Below are positions 34,408 through 43,114 of a DNA stretch of 64,000 bases, one piece after another. Each line of letters begins with the position of its first letter. The stretch's first letter is position 1. The notes beneath the pieces are model-generated. The model saw nothing but the letters and a program-made list of their open reading frames with translations, was not told the origin of the DNA and did no database searches. A program made the position numbers and the translations under genes. Source of the stretch: WYZ-LMO2 sp038731605 (GTDB lineage Archaea; Halobacteriota; Archaeoglobi; Archaeoglobales; Archaeoglobaceae); the NCBI GenBank assembly GCA_038731605.1, contig JAVYQP010000001.1, forward strand, positions 62,001 to 126,000, given 5' to 3'.

Positions 34408-34958
34408 TTTTCAAGCATTTTTTTGTAAAACCTGAGCAAGATCTTGCTCCTCACATCGACCATTTCGCAAATGCTACTTTCGAATATCCCATGGACGATG
34501 AAGAACTTCTCCTTCTGATAAACTCCGACCTCAACGACTCTGTGCCCCTCTTCTTCGATGGCTTTCCGCATCAACTCCACGCACTGCGGTCTGAACTTCT
34601 CGTTTTCGATGTATGCGACAACTTCATCGGTTATGGTTTCGCCGTAAACGACTACGGGGTTGTTGAAGAGGAAAAAGTTTGGGATCTTCAGAATTCTACC
34701 AGTGTAAACGCTTGGAAGCCTTTCACCGTCTCCAACTTCTTTCAGCGTCGTCCTTACGAGCCCTATGTTTACGACGTCGCCTTTTATCACTGGATTCGTG
34801 AGAACTTTTATCCTCGTATTCGGTTTTATGTGTTTAACTTTTCTGAAGATGATCCCTGCGATTATGCTTGCCACGTAGTCTTTTAGGACGAAAGAGACCC
34901 CCAGCGCACTTACGAGCGTGAGAAGAAGCTGGAAGCTGTAAACGTCAGTCAAGATCAT
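34404..34958 (-). CDS. MscS-like protein, N-terminally short
   Basis: A 184-residue protein with one membrane segment corresponding to the pore helix of MscS (SALGVSFVLKDYVASIIAGIIF), then the beta domain (KVLTNPVIKGDVVNIGLVRTTLKEVGDG...RILKIPNFFLFNNPVVVYG) and a C-terminal alpha/beta domain. Ordinary MscS has at least two more N-terminal helices, so this is a minimal or truncated form; no frame upstream extends it because the nitroreductase gene ends 1 nt before. It may form a mechanosensitive pore as an oligomer or modulate another channel. Confidence 0.75.
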   Translation of the reverse strand: MILTDVYSFQLLLTLVSALGVSFVLKDYVASIIAGIIFRKVKHIKPNTRIKVLTNPVIKGDVVNIGLVRTTLKEVGDGERLPSVYTGRILKIPNFFLFNNPVVVYGETITDEVVAYIENEKFRPQCVELMRKAIEEEGHRVVEVGVYQKEKFFIVHGIFESSICEMVDVRSKILLRFYKKMLEN

Positions 34959-34959
34959 T

Positions 34960-35484
34960 TCACCAGTGCTCGTAATGTGTCAGCTCCTCGATTGGATATC
35001 TGCTCCTTCTCGACGGATGCTCGGCTGGGTAGCCAATCGGAATTATAGCCATTGGACGCACGTATTCTGGGAGCTTGAGAATTCTGGAAACCTCGACCTC
35101 ATCGAAAGCTCCTACCCAGCAAGCTCCTAAGTTCAGCGCTGTTACTGCTAAGAGAATGTTTTCGATCGCCGCAGTTGCGTCTTGTTCGGCGTATAATCTC
35201 CCCCGCTCCCCATAGACCCGCATGCTTCGTGGATAGTTTGCACAGACAACCACGACAACTGGCGCTTGTGCTATGAACATTTGTCGCAGTGAAGCCTTTG
35301 CCAATTCGAGCTTGATCTTCGGATCTCTCACGACGATGAAATCTCTCGCTTGCAGATTCCCCGCCGAAGGTGCGGAGTTCCCGGCTTCGAGTATGAGCTT
35401 GAGCGTTTTTTCATCTATTTCCCTTTGCTGGAACTTCCTTATCGAGACTCTCCGAAATATGAGTTCGAGTTCTTTCGAGTTCAT
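34960..35484 (-). CDS. Nitroreductase-family FMN oxidoreductase
   Basis: A 174-residue flavoprotein starting at ATG 35484. RRVSIRKFQQREID is the FMN-phosphate-binding start, EAGNSAPSAGNLQARDFIVV the conserved second block, and AVTALNLGACWVGAFDEVEV the third. It uses NAD(P)H to reduce nitro compounds, quinones or similar; the natural substrate is unknown. It lies next to the MscS-like gene on the same strand. Confidence 0.88.
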   Translation of the reverse strand: MNSKELELIFRRVSIRKFQQREIDEKTLKLILEAGNSAPSAGNLQARDFIVVRDPKIKLELAKASLRQMFIAQAPVVVVVCANYPRSMRVYGERGRLYAEQDATAAIENILLAVTALNLGACWVGAFDEVEVSRILKLPEYVRPMAIIPIGYPAEHPSRRSRYPIEELTHYEHW

Positions 35485-35529
35485 GGAGTGAGTTGTGAAC
35501 GAGCTTAAAATTGTTTCCCACAAAAGGTT

Positions 35530-37698
35530 TCAAGCGGAAACGAGACTCATGACGGATTTTTTGTTGAGCCTCCTCGCAATTCTCTCGGTTATCATCAAGA
35601 ACGCTGGAACAACTGTGAAAGCGGATAGCAAGCTAAAGGAGATCGCAACCAAGGCGAGAAATCCGAAGTCCCTCATCACAGGGAAGGTAGAGAGCATGAG
35701 AGATCCGAAGCCACCGAGCATTGCTAAGGCTGAAGTCGTCGTCGCTTTTCCAGTTCTCTCTATAGCCCTTCTCACCGCTTCGATCTCAGAAACCCTCTGC
35801 CTCTCCTCGAGATACCTTTCGGTGATCATGATCGAGAAGTCTATGCCGAGACCGAGAACAATCGAGTTCAGCGCAATCGAAACCATTGTCTGTTTCACGC
35901 CGGATAGGAACATTATCAGGTTCATGACACCGATCACGGTGGTGATTGCAATCAGCGGAACCACGGATTTCCTTATCGACCTGTAAATTGCGAGGAGCAA
36001 GATTAGAATCGCAACGTAAGCGACGATCGTCATCGTTGTTTGGCTGTTGATCATGATTGTGCCAAGTTCTGTTGACAACGTTGCCTGCCCGGTGACGAAA
36101 TAGTCGCCATCCCAGCCGTAGAAGTCAACGCTTCGCCTTATCGATTCCAACGTCCGCTTGTATTCCTCGTAACCGCTTGCGGTCGAGTAGAAGTTGATCG
36201 CAATCGTGCTACCGGAAACGTATCTTTGCAACTGCTCTTCTGGGACTTTTTCGAGAGAACCATAGGATTTTACGAGCGACATTGGAGATTGGTAGGAATA
36301 AATGAGCTCCTCCCTACCTTTAACGTATTCCGCAAGCTCGTCTGCCTTCTTCAAAACATCTTCATCGACTTCTTCGGTTTGTAAAACGAGCGTGTATATC
36401 GTCTGCCCACCAGCAACGCTTTCGAGCTCTCTGAACTTCTGAATAGCGGGGAGATTCTGGGGGACGTATTTGTTGTAGTTCGTCTCCAGCTCGATCAGAG
36501 GCGAGACATAGAAACCGAGAACGCAGATCAGAATCGCCACAACGAGCACGCCACGGGGTCTGTTTGCAGTGAGGTTTGAGATTACGGAAAGAGATTTTTC
36601 AAGCTTCGAAACTTCAGCGCCCTTTTCGGCACTAACTTTCTTTCTCTCTATCAGCTTGAGAATCGCAGGAAGGAAGGTTAGGCTTAGGATTAGAGCGATC
36701 AAAAGCCCTACGGTGGCTACAATTCCAAACCAACCCATCGCAGGGACTCCTGTTGACAACATTGAAAGAAAGCCGATAGCAGTCGTTAGATAGGCTAAAA
36801 AGAGTGCTCTTCCAGTTTTTTCGATCGAAATTCTCAGAGCCTCGTCAACGCTATGCTTTCGTATCTCTTCCTCAAACCTGTTTTGGATCTGGACCGCATA
36901 CTCTATGGAGAGCCCGATGAGCATCGGTAATGCGCCGTTCGTGTGCTCTGAAAGCGGAATTCCGAGCACTGGCATGAGTCCGTAGACGATTGTAACCGCT
37001 GAAACCGAGATCAGCAGAGGTAAAAATGTCGTTGCCTTCCTCCTCACAACTCCGCTGAAGGTGACGACAAGGAACAGTATCATCAGAAGTATTGAGGCGA
37101 TCATCGTGATTCCAAGGCTCTTCAGGATCTCGCTCTTTATCTGATACCCAAGCACCGGCGAACCTGTAACCTCAACCACTATTCCTGGAGGAATTTCGGC
37201 GTTTTTTATCGCTTTTTCGATGTTCTTCGCTATCTCCTCCTGCTTCTTCGACTCCACGGGCTGTATCTCGACCATCATCATTGCAAGGGATCTCTTTGGA
37301 ATGAGCTCTGAGAAATACCGCTCGCTCAGATCTTTGAGAATCTTTTCATCCGTCGGAATCATCCCAAAGTTCTCGATCAGAAGCGACGCAGGAGAGACGA
37401 CGTTTTCAACGCCCTCAACTTTGCTTATCTCCTCCCCAAGCCTTAGCATGAACTCGTAGGTTTCATAGCTCGCAACGTCTTCGCCCTTTATGAAGATGAA
37501 AACGGCACCGGTTGTCTTCTGGAAGTTCTTTTCGTAGAGCTTGTATTCTTGGTAGACCTTGTTTTCCTTCGAGAAAAACGACTCGGTGCCTGAGACCATT
37601 TCGACGTTCATCGCTGAAATCATCGAGGCAAATATTATTGCAGAAATAAAAATTATAACGAGTCCCGGCTTGTTTAGAACGATGTCCTGCGGTTTCAT
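35530..37698 (-). CDS. RND-superfamily exporter (MMPL/HAE3 type)
   Basis: A 722-residue transporter starting at ATG 37698. The architecture is the RND one: one helix, a large extracytoplasmic domain, five helices, then repeat. LPMLIGLSIEYAVQIQNRFEEEIRKHSVDEALRISIEKTGRALF and IVLGLGIDFSIMITERYLEERQRVSEIEAVRRAIERTGKAT are the duplicated intracellular loop signatures with the Asp/Glu of proton relay. It fits the archaeal HAE3 group, thought to export lipids or hydrophobic molecules. ATGA coupling ties it to the CARDB-type surface protein upstream. Confidence 0.87.
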   Translation of the reverse strand: MKPQDIVLNKPGLVIIFISAIIFASMISAMNVEMVSGTESFFSKENKVYQEYKLYEKNFQKTTGAVFIFIKGEDVASYETYEFMLRLGEEISKVEGVENVVSPASLLIENFGMIPTDEKILKDLSERYFSELIPKRSLAMMMVEIQPVESKKQEEIAKNIEKAIKNAEIPPGIVVEVTGSPVLGYQIKSEILKSLGITMIASILLMILFLVVTFSGVVRRKATTFLPLLISVSAVTIVYGLMPVLGIPLSEHTNGALPMLIGLSIEYAVQIQNRFEEEIRKHSVDEALRISIEKTGRALFLAYLTTAIGFLSMLSTGVPAMGWFGIVATVGLLIALILSLTFLPAILKLIERKKVSAEKGAEVSKLEKSLSVISNLTANRPRGVLVVAILICVLGFYVSPLIELETNYNKYVPQNLPAIQKFRELESVAGGQTIYTLVLQTEEVDEDVLKKADELAEYVKGREELIYSYQSPMSLVKSYGSLEKVPEEQLQRYVSGSTIAINFYSTASGYEEYKRTLESIRRSVDFYGWDGDYFVTGQATLSTELGTIMINSQTTMTIVAYVAILILLLAIYRSIRKSVVPLIAITTVIGVMNLIMFLSGVKQTMVSIALNSIVLGLGIDFSIMITERYLEERQRVSEIEAVRRAIERTGKATTTSALAMLGGFGSLMLSTFPVMRDFGFLALVAISFSLLSAFTVVPAFLMITERIARRLNKKSVMSLVSA

Positions 37699-39503
37699 TT
37701 TCTCCTCTTCACGTAGTAGGCAATTCCTGCGATTACAACTATTGCAACGATTGTGAAGATCATGTAGTCTATTGGGCGAGCTTTCACGTCTATCACAGCT
37801 TTCACAGGCTTGCTCACGACCCATTCTCCGTTTTCAGCCCTATATTTGACCTCGAGGTTTAGAGCGTAAAGCTTTGGAGTAGCATCTCTGTCCACGGAGA
37901 CCTTGAAACTCGCATTCACAGCTTCCCCGGGCTTTAGGTTTCCAATGAATGCGCTGTCGTCTGAAGACGAGAACGGAGAAACGATGACGATTCTTGCAGT
38001 CGCATCCCTTATCTCGGTGATACCCTTGTTCTTGATCGTAAACGTCACGATCTTCTCTTCCCCAGCTCGGATCTCCGGGACTCCAATGGCTTCGAACTCG
38101 ACCTCTGGCTTCACTTCTACCCCTATTCTCACCGCATCGCTTTCAACGAAATCATCGCCCGCCTTGAACTTCACGAAGACATCCGCCGGGTAAGTTGTTT
38201 CCTTAGCTTCGCTCGAAGCCTTCAATCTGAAGACCGCTGTGAACTCTTCTCCAGCTCTCACATCGCCTATGTAGCATTCACTGCTCAGCGCAGAAAGCGG
38301 TGAGGAAACAACGATTCTCGCAGAAACTCTTTCCATGTCAGCGTTGGAAATAAGCTTCACAACGACGTCTCCCTTGGAGTTTACGTAAACACTGCTTCTC
38401 ACTGATTTCACTTCTATCTTCGGCTTCGACAGGACTTCGATCCCGAAAGTGGCGGTGTCGCTCTCCTTGATGTTTCCGTATTCATCGGTGTAAACGAGCT
38501 TCAACTTCACCGGATAAACCCCGCCCGTTGGGACGTCGAGCGTTACACGGAACTTCGCAGTCGCAACCTCTTTTGGAGCAAGGTCTCCTATGTAGTAGCT
38601 CGGCTGAGCTGTTGTTGTAGTCGTTGCAGATGGAAGCGATGTCATTGCGAATGGTATCATTGCAGTCATTGCGGTCATCGTCGTTGTTTGTTGTTGCAGT
38701 TGCTGTTGCTTTGGCAATTCAACGACCGCATAAGCGTTTCTCGCAACCTTCTTGCCAACGTTCTTTATCTCGACCACTATGTCCCCTTTCCCACCAGCGA
38801 TCAGCTTGTCTGCGCTGACAACTTTGACCTCGGGCGAGACGTCTCTCTCCTCGACGAAGATCTTCAAAGGCAGCTCCTTTTCTTTTTTCACGTATTCAAG
38901 CTCGTATTTCTCGAGCGGAATGTCGATGCGGTAGCGGGTAGAGTTCGTGATCTGAGTTAACACTCCTGTTTGATTGTAGGTAAGTGTGTTCGTAAATTCC
39001 ACGGGAACTTTTAGCTCAGAGGGAACTTGGAATTTTGAAAGCTCTCGCAACTTGTCTATGACCTCGTGTTTGACAATGAGCTTCAGCTCAACATCGTTGC
39101 CACCAACGATCTCGACCGGAAATTGCAGTGTTGCTGTCTGCATCGAGGGCAAAGCTGGGAGCGTAATTTTTCCAGACTTGACCTTCACGTTCTCGTTGCC
39201 CAAAAGCTCTATCTCGACGTTGTATGCGGTGAAGAGCATGTCTTCACGGGAGTTGAAGAACATGAACTCGTTTATGTCCGAATACTCAACCTTCTCCCTC
39301 ACCGCTGGGTTGTAGATCGTAACCACGAGAATTTTGTCTCCTTTGCCTATGTAGTTCGAGTTTATCGGCGTCGTTATTCCCTTTTGCGGATCTAAGTAGC
39401 CTACGCTCACGATTTCGACGCTTGGCTCTCTTTCGTAGCTTAACGCAGAAGCTGGGATTGCGAGCAATAGCAACACAAGCACGAGAGCGATTTTCATCTT
39501 CAT
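37695..39503 (-). CDS. Surface protein with repeated CARDB/Ig-like domains (COG1361-type)
   Basis: A 602-residue exported protein: signal peptide (IALVLVLLLLAIPASALSYE), at least three beta-sandwich repeats with the recurring phrases VVEIKNVGKKVARNA, YIGDLAPKEVATAKFRV, SSDDSAFIGNLKPGEAVNASFKV, a low-complexity Gln/Thr/Met stretch (about residues 275-315), and a C-terminal membrane helix with KRRK tail. In archaea such proteins are encoded beside HAE3 exporters and may extend the exporter at the cell surface. Start ATG 39503 follows GGTGA at 5 nt; ATG 39497 also exists. Confidence 0.78.
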   Translation of the reverse strand: MKMKIALVLVLLLLAIPASALSYEREPSVEIVSVGYLDPQKGITTPINSNYIGKGDKILVVTIYNPAVREKVEYSDINEFMFFNSREDMLFTAYNVEIELLGNENVKVKSGKITLPALPSMQTATLQFPVEIVGGNDVELKLIVKHEVIDKLRELSKFQVPSELKVPVEFTNTLTYNQTGVLTQITNSTRYRIDIPLEKYELEYVKKEKELPLKIFVEERDVSPEVKVVSADKLIAGGKGDIVVEIKNVGKKVARNAYAVVELPKQQQLQQQTTTMTAMTAMIPFAMTSLPSATTTTTAQPSYYIGDLAPKEVATAKFRVTLDVPTGGVYPVKLKLVYTDEYGNIKESDTATFGIEVLSKPKIEVKSVRSSVYVNSKGDVVVKLISNADMERVSARIVVSSPLSALSSECYIGDVRAGEEFTAVFRLKASSEAKETTYPADVFVKFKAGDDFVESDAVRIGVEVKPEVEFEAIGVPEIRAGEEKIVTFTIKNKGITEIRDATARIVIVSPFSSSDDSAFIGNLKPGEAVNASFKVSVDRDATPKLYALNLEVKYRAENGEWVVSKPVKAVIDVKARPIDYMIFTIVAIVVIAGIAYYVKRRK

Positions 39504-39565
39504 TGTTTCACCTGTCGTAGCTTTCATAACGAAAGGTATTTAAGCTTTTCCGAAATCAAAATTCG
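39504..39565. promoter_or_regulatory. Divergent promoter region between RND operon and TrmB gene
   Basis: One AT box, GTATTTAAGC at 39536-39545, is 24.5 nt from the trmB-like ATG (39566, leaderless). On the minus strand it is about 28 nt from the first G of GGTGAAACA, the possible 9-nt leader before ATG 39503. GAAAGG and CTTTTCC flank the box as an imperfect inverted repeat that could bind the TrmB-like regulator. Confidence 0.45.
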
Positions 39566-40267
39566 ATGATCGAGGTTCTGAAGTCCTTCGGCTTCACGGA
39601 ATACGAAGCCAAGGCTCTCGTTGCGTTGATCGCAAAAGGCTCTTTAACAGCGAGAGAAGTTGCGGAGTTCAGCGGAATTCCGAGGACTTCAGTTTACGAT
39701 GTGATGGAGAGTCTGAAGGCTAAGGGATTCGTGGAAGAATTTGGAAAGCCTGCAAAGTTTCGTGCGGTGTCCACGGAAGAAATCATCGCAACTCTCTCGA
39801 AGAGGATGAGTGAGAACTTGGAGGCGCTTAAGGAGGAAATAGCGAAGCTTAGAAGCGGAGAAGAAGTTGAGCTCGTGAAACTCTACCGTGGGAAGTCCGT
39901 TCTTGAGAAGCTCGAAGAACTTGTGAGTTCCGCAAAGGAAGAGATCGTTATCCTCATTTCCTATTTGAAGCCAGAAATAAAGGAAATCCTCTCCAAGGCG
40001 AGATGTAGACTTGTCGTCATCTCGTCGAACGCAGGCGAATTAGCTGGGGAATGCTACGAGATAAAAAGCCCAGTGAAAGATCGCACAGACTTTGCTCATG
40101 GGCTTATGATCTTCGATTCAAGGAAGATCTTTGCGATCTTTGTGAACAACGTCGCAATTGGGATCGCTGGCGAAGGCGAAGGACTTGTTCAGTTCTCAAA
40201 GCTGATGATCGAGCCTTTACTTCGAGAACTGAGACAGGAAAGACTTAAAATCGAGAAACAACCGTAA
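39566..40267 (+). CDS. TrmB-family transcriptional regulator
   Basis: A 233-residue regulator. An N-terminal winged helix-turn-helix (FGFTEYEAKALVALIAKGSLTAREVAEFSGIPRTSVYDVMESLKAKGFVEE) is classic TrmB; a short coiled part (MSENLEALKEEIAKL) and a PLD-like C-terminal domain follow, without the sugar-binding extension of TrmB proper. Because it is divergent from the CARDB/RND operon with a shared AT box, that operon is the likely target. The 3' end carries the promoter of the leuC operon. Confidence 0.87.
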   Translation: MIEVLKSFGFTEYEAKALVALIAKGSLTAREVAEFSGIPRTSVYDVMESLKAKGFVEEFGKPAKFRAVSTEEIIATLSKRMSENLEALKEEIAKLRSGEEVELVKLYRGKSVLEKLEELVSSAKEEIVILISYLKPEIKEILSKARCRLVVISSNAGELAGECYEIKSPVKDRTDFAHGLMIFDSRKIFAIFVNNVAIGIAGEGEGLVQFSKLMIEPLLRELRQERLKIEKQP

Positions 40268-40281
40268 CTTAGGTGGTGTCG
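40241..40281 (+). promoter_or_regulatory. leuC-operon promoter inside the TrmB gene end, with micro-leader
   Basis: CTTAAA at 40244-40249 (centre 40246.5) predicts a start at G40272. The leader GGTGGTGTCG is ten bases and leads to ATG 40282. This is the same geometry as the dsrD, DUF2589-type, AOR, receptor and MCP promoters. Confidence 0.55.
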
Positions 40282-41529
40282 ATGGGGAAAACATTGGCTG
40301 AAAAGATACTCAGCGAGAAGTCAAAGAGAGACGCTTTCGCTGGCGATTTGGTAATTGCAGAAATCGATGAAATCGCTCTACAAGACGGCACAGCACCGCT
40401 TGCGATCAGACAGCTGAAAGAAATTGGGATTTTCAAAGCAGTTAAGAAGGCACACTTCTTCATAGACCACGCAGCCCCTTCGCCGAGAAGGGAGCTTAGC
40501 AACGACCAGAAGTTCATCTACGAGTTCGCAAAAGCTTATGGCGCAGACTTTAATCCGCCTGGTGAAGGCATAATCCACCAGCTCATGGTTGAGAAATTTG
40601 TAAAGCCCGGAACGCTCATCGTCGGTGCAGACAGCCACACTTGCACCTATGGCGCTCTTGGATCGTTCGCAACTGGGATGGGGTCAACGGACATCGCAGT
40701 AGCAATGGCGTTGGGAAAGAACTGGTTCAAGGTTCCGGAGAGTATAAGGGTTGTTTACGACGGAAAAATGCAGAAAGGAGTGTATGCGAAGGATCTAATC
40801 TTGTATCTCATAGGCAAGATAGGCGCAGATGGCGCAGACTACAAAGCCCTCGAGTTCCACGGCAGTGCAGTGGAGAACATGAGCGTTGAGGAAAGGCTCA
40901 CGATTGCGAACATGGCGATCGAGTGTGGCGCAAAGGTTGGACTTTTCGAGAGTGACGAAAAAACGCACGAATTTCTCTCTGAGCTCGGAAGAGGGGAGCA
41001 GTTCAAGGAGTTGAGGGCAGACAAAGATGCGAGCTACGAGAAGGAGGTATACATAGACGTTGATGAAGTTCCGCCAGTGGTTGCGAAACCGCATGAAGTC
41101 GACGCAGTCGTTCCAGTTGAAGAAGTCTTGGGAATTGCGGTTAATCAGGTCTTCCTTGGGACTTGCACGAATGGAAGAGTCTCCGATCTCGAGATCGCAG
41201 CGAGACTTTTGAAGGGGAGAAGGGTTAAGGAAGGGGTAAGGCTGATCGTAGCCCCTGCGAGCAGGAGAATTTACCTAAAAGCCATCGAAAAGGGCATAAT
41301 AACGACGCTCGTTGAAGCTGGGGCTATAGTTCTCCCACCTGGCTGTGGGGCTTGCGTTGGAATACACCAAGGAATTCCTGCAGACGGCGAAGTTTGTGTT
41401 TCAACGCAGAACAGGAACTTCAAGGGTAGGATGGGCAATCCGAACGCCTTCATCTACCTCGCCTCTCCCGCAACTGCGATTGCAAGCGCAATAAAGGGTG
41501 AAATCGCAGATCCAAGAGAGTTCTTATGA
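40282..41529 (+). CDS. leuC: 3-isopropylmalate/homoaconitate-type dehydratase large subunit
   Basis: A 415-residue aconitase-superfamily protein starting at ATG 40282. It carries the [4Fe-4S] cysteines in FLGTCTNGR and PPGCGACVGIH, and the substrate region ADSHTCTYGALGSFATGMGSTD. The length and split form fit LeuC/HacA of archaea, which isomerise isopropylmalate, citramalate or homocitrate. The small subunit is not in this window, so the substrate cannot be decided. It overlaps the JAMM protein gene by 4 nt. Confidence 0.9.
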   Translation: MGKTLAEKILSEKSKRDAFAGDLVIAEIDEIALQDGTAPLAIRQLKEIGIFKAVKKAHFFIDHAAPSPRRELSNDQKFIYEFAKAYGADFNPPGEGIIHQLMVEKFVKPGTLIVGADSHTCTYGALGSFATGMGSTDIAVAMALGKNWFKVPESIRVVYDGKMQKGVYAKDLILYLIGKIGADGADYKALEFHGSAVENMSVEERLTIANMAIECGAKVGLFESDEKTHEFLSELGRGEQFKELRADKDASYEKEVYIDVDEVPPVVAKPHEVDAVVPVEEVLGIAVNQVFLGTCTNGRVSDLEIAARLLKGRRVKEGVRLIVAPASRRIYLKAIEKGIITTLVEAGAIVLPPGCGACVGIHQGIPADGEVCVSTQNRNFKGRMGNPNAFIYLASPATAIASAIKGEIADPREFL

Positions 41530-41882
41530 AAATAAAGAGAGAGCTACTCATGGCGATCCTCGAGTCTGCAAAAGAAACGTATCCCTACGAGTTCATAGCA
41601 CTGCTCAGCGGAGAAAAAGGGGTAATCAGCGAGCTCATCTTTTTACCCTCGATTTCTGGCGAAGAGTCTGCGATCATAAGATTGGAGATGCTACCCCTTG
41701 GCGTAAAGGTCTACGGCACAGTCCACAGCCATCCGTCGCCTTGTTGCGAGCCGAGCGAAGAAGACTTCTTTCTTTTCACAAAATTTGGCAGAGTCCACAT
41801 AATAGTTTGCTATCCATTCACGATGAACGACTGGAAATGCTACGATTCGAAAGGCGAAGAAATCGAGATAGAGGTTGTATGA
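41526..41882 (+). CDS. JAMM/MPN-domain metalloprotease-like protein
   Basis: A 118-residue stand-alone JAB1/MPN domain. The metal motif is GTVHSHPSPCCEPSEEDFF (HxHP...S..D), with the general-base Glu near residue 22 (YPYEFIALLSG). In archaea such proteins remove ubiquitin-like SAMP modifiers or act in sulfur-carrier release. ATGA overlaps join it to leuC upstream and the TIM-barrel gene downstream. A Cys pair within the motif is unusual. Confidence 0.85.
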   Translation: MKIKRELLMAILESAKETYPYEFIALLSGEKGVISELIFLPSISGEESAIIRLEMLPLGVKVYGTVHSHPSPCCEPSEEDFFLFTKFGRVHIIVCYPFTMNDWKCYDSKGEEIEIEVV

Positions 41883-42667
41883 TTGGCACTACGCTTTGGT
41901 ATGGGCACAAGCCCTTCGGCGAGAGAATAGAGAAGCTTTTGGAGATTGGGTTTGATTACTTTGAAATAGCGCTCGACTTCCCTTTCCCCGACGAGGACGA
42001 AGAGCTGAAGGGAGCGATCAGGGACTACGAGCTAAAACCAGCCTTTCACGCCCCCCTTGACATACTCTTGGCGTCTCCAAGGGAAGAGATCTTCGGAGCA
42101 TCCTTAAAAGTGCTCGAGAAATGCCTGAGGTTTGCGGGGAATTTTGAAACGCTTTACTTCAACTTCCACGTTTTTCACTTTGCTCCGACGTTCCTTTTCC
42201 CTGAGATAAGGGAGAAGGGAGTCAAAAAGCTTGGGAAAGCGATTGAACTCGCAACTAAGCTTAGCAACGAGTTTGGTTTCGAGATTTGCATTGAAAACGA
42301 CGCTTTTTTCATCGAAGATTTCATAGTCGGCGATGTGAAGCTTACTTTGGACATTGGGCACTTTGCGATCGAGGCGAAGAAATGGGAAAAGGATTACAAA
42401 GCGGATTTGAGGGGTTTCTGCAGGAAGCATGGTGGCAGAGTTTTAGTTTCTCACGTTCACGATGTCAGCTTCTCAAAAATGTGCGATCATCTACCGCTCG
42501 GTAGGGGAGATTTGGATTTGAGGGTGATCAAGCAGGTTCTTGATGAAATTAAACCAAGGTTTTCTTTGCTTGAAGTCTTCTGGAAGAGCGCACAGCTCGG
42601 AGATTTTGCAAGTCTCGTTGAGTTGGAAGAGAGCCTTAGGGTTTTGAGACCCTTAGTCGAATTTTAA
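41879..42667 (+). CDS. Xylose isomerase-like TIM-barrel protein (AP endonuclease 2 family)
   Basis: A 262-residue TIM barrel starting at ATG 41879. MIGTTLWYGHKPFGERIEKLLEIGFDYFEIALD, ICIENDAFF, LTLDIGHFAIE and SHVHDVSFSKMCDHLPLGRGDLD are the metal-binding strands of the sugar-isomerase/endonuclease IV superfamily. It could be a sugar isomerase or epimerase; endonuclease IV itself is less likely because that family's other motifs are missing. Operon with leuC and the JAMM gene. Confidence 0.8.
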   Translation: MIGTTLWYGHKPFGERIEKLLEIGFDYFEIALDFPFPDEDEELKGAIRDYELKPAFHAPLDILLASPREEIFGASLKVLEKCLRFAGNFETLYFNFHVFHFAPTFLFPEIREKGVKKLGKAIELATKLSNEFGFEICIENDAFFIEDFIVGDVKLTLDIGHFAIEAKKWEKDYKADLRGFCRKHGGRVLVSHVHDVSFSKMCDHLPLGRGDLDLRVIKQVLDEIKPRFSLLEVFWKSAQLGDFASLVELEESLRVLRPLVEF

Positions 42668-42702
42668 AAGAAAGATTTTAATATTTGTCAACAACACGAA
42701 TT

Positions 42703-43113
42703 ATGGCAATCGTCTGCGCTTTGGATACGAAGATGTGGGAGAAGCTTGTAAATTTTGCAGTCGAGGAGGCGAAGATCAGGAACGAGAAGTTATACTTCGT
42801 GCACTGCGTTGAAGTTCCAAAGCTCGGTCAGATGGTTGCAGAAGAGACGCTTGAGGAAGTGGGTGAGAAACTCGGTAGGGAAGTTCTCGAGAAGTCTGCG
42901 AACATAGCAAAAGCTAAGGGTGTAGAATTCGAAACCGTTCTCTCTAAGCGAAAGGACATCGCAAGGTTCATTCTTGAATTCGCAGACGCTGTAAACGCAT
43001 CCCTCATCGTGGTTGGGACAACGAAGAAGACAAAGACTGGAAAGCTCCTTTTTGGAAGCGTAGCCCAAGATGTGATTCTAAACGCAAGGCAACCAGTTGT
43101 GTGCATTAAGTAG
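42703..43113 (+). CDS. Universal stress protein (UspA family)
   Basis: A 136-residue UspA-type domain. The ATP-binding consensus appears as VVGTTKKTKTGKLLFGSVAQDVILNARQPVVCI. ATG 42703 is preferred to the TTG at 42685 because TTTAAT (centre 42679.5) is 23.5 nt upstream, fitting a leaderless start. Function in stress adaptation is assumed from the family. It lies 1 nt before the Nep1 gene. Confidence 0.85.
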   Translation: MAIVCALDTKMWEKLVNFAVEEAKIRNEKLYFVHCVEVPKLGQMVAEETLEEVGEKLGREVLEKSANIAKAKGVEFETVLSKRKDIARFILEFADAVNASLIVVGTTKKTKTGKLLFGSVAQDVILNARQPVVCIK

Positions 43114-43114
43114 C

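Noticed and set aside
34221..34886. Long plus-strand frame overlapping livM and lying antisense to the MscS-like gene
   Set aside because: Both overlapping genes are clear family members, and the translated frame has no recognisable motif.
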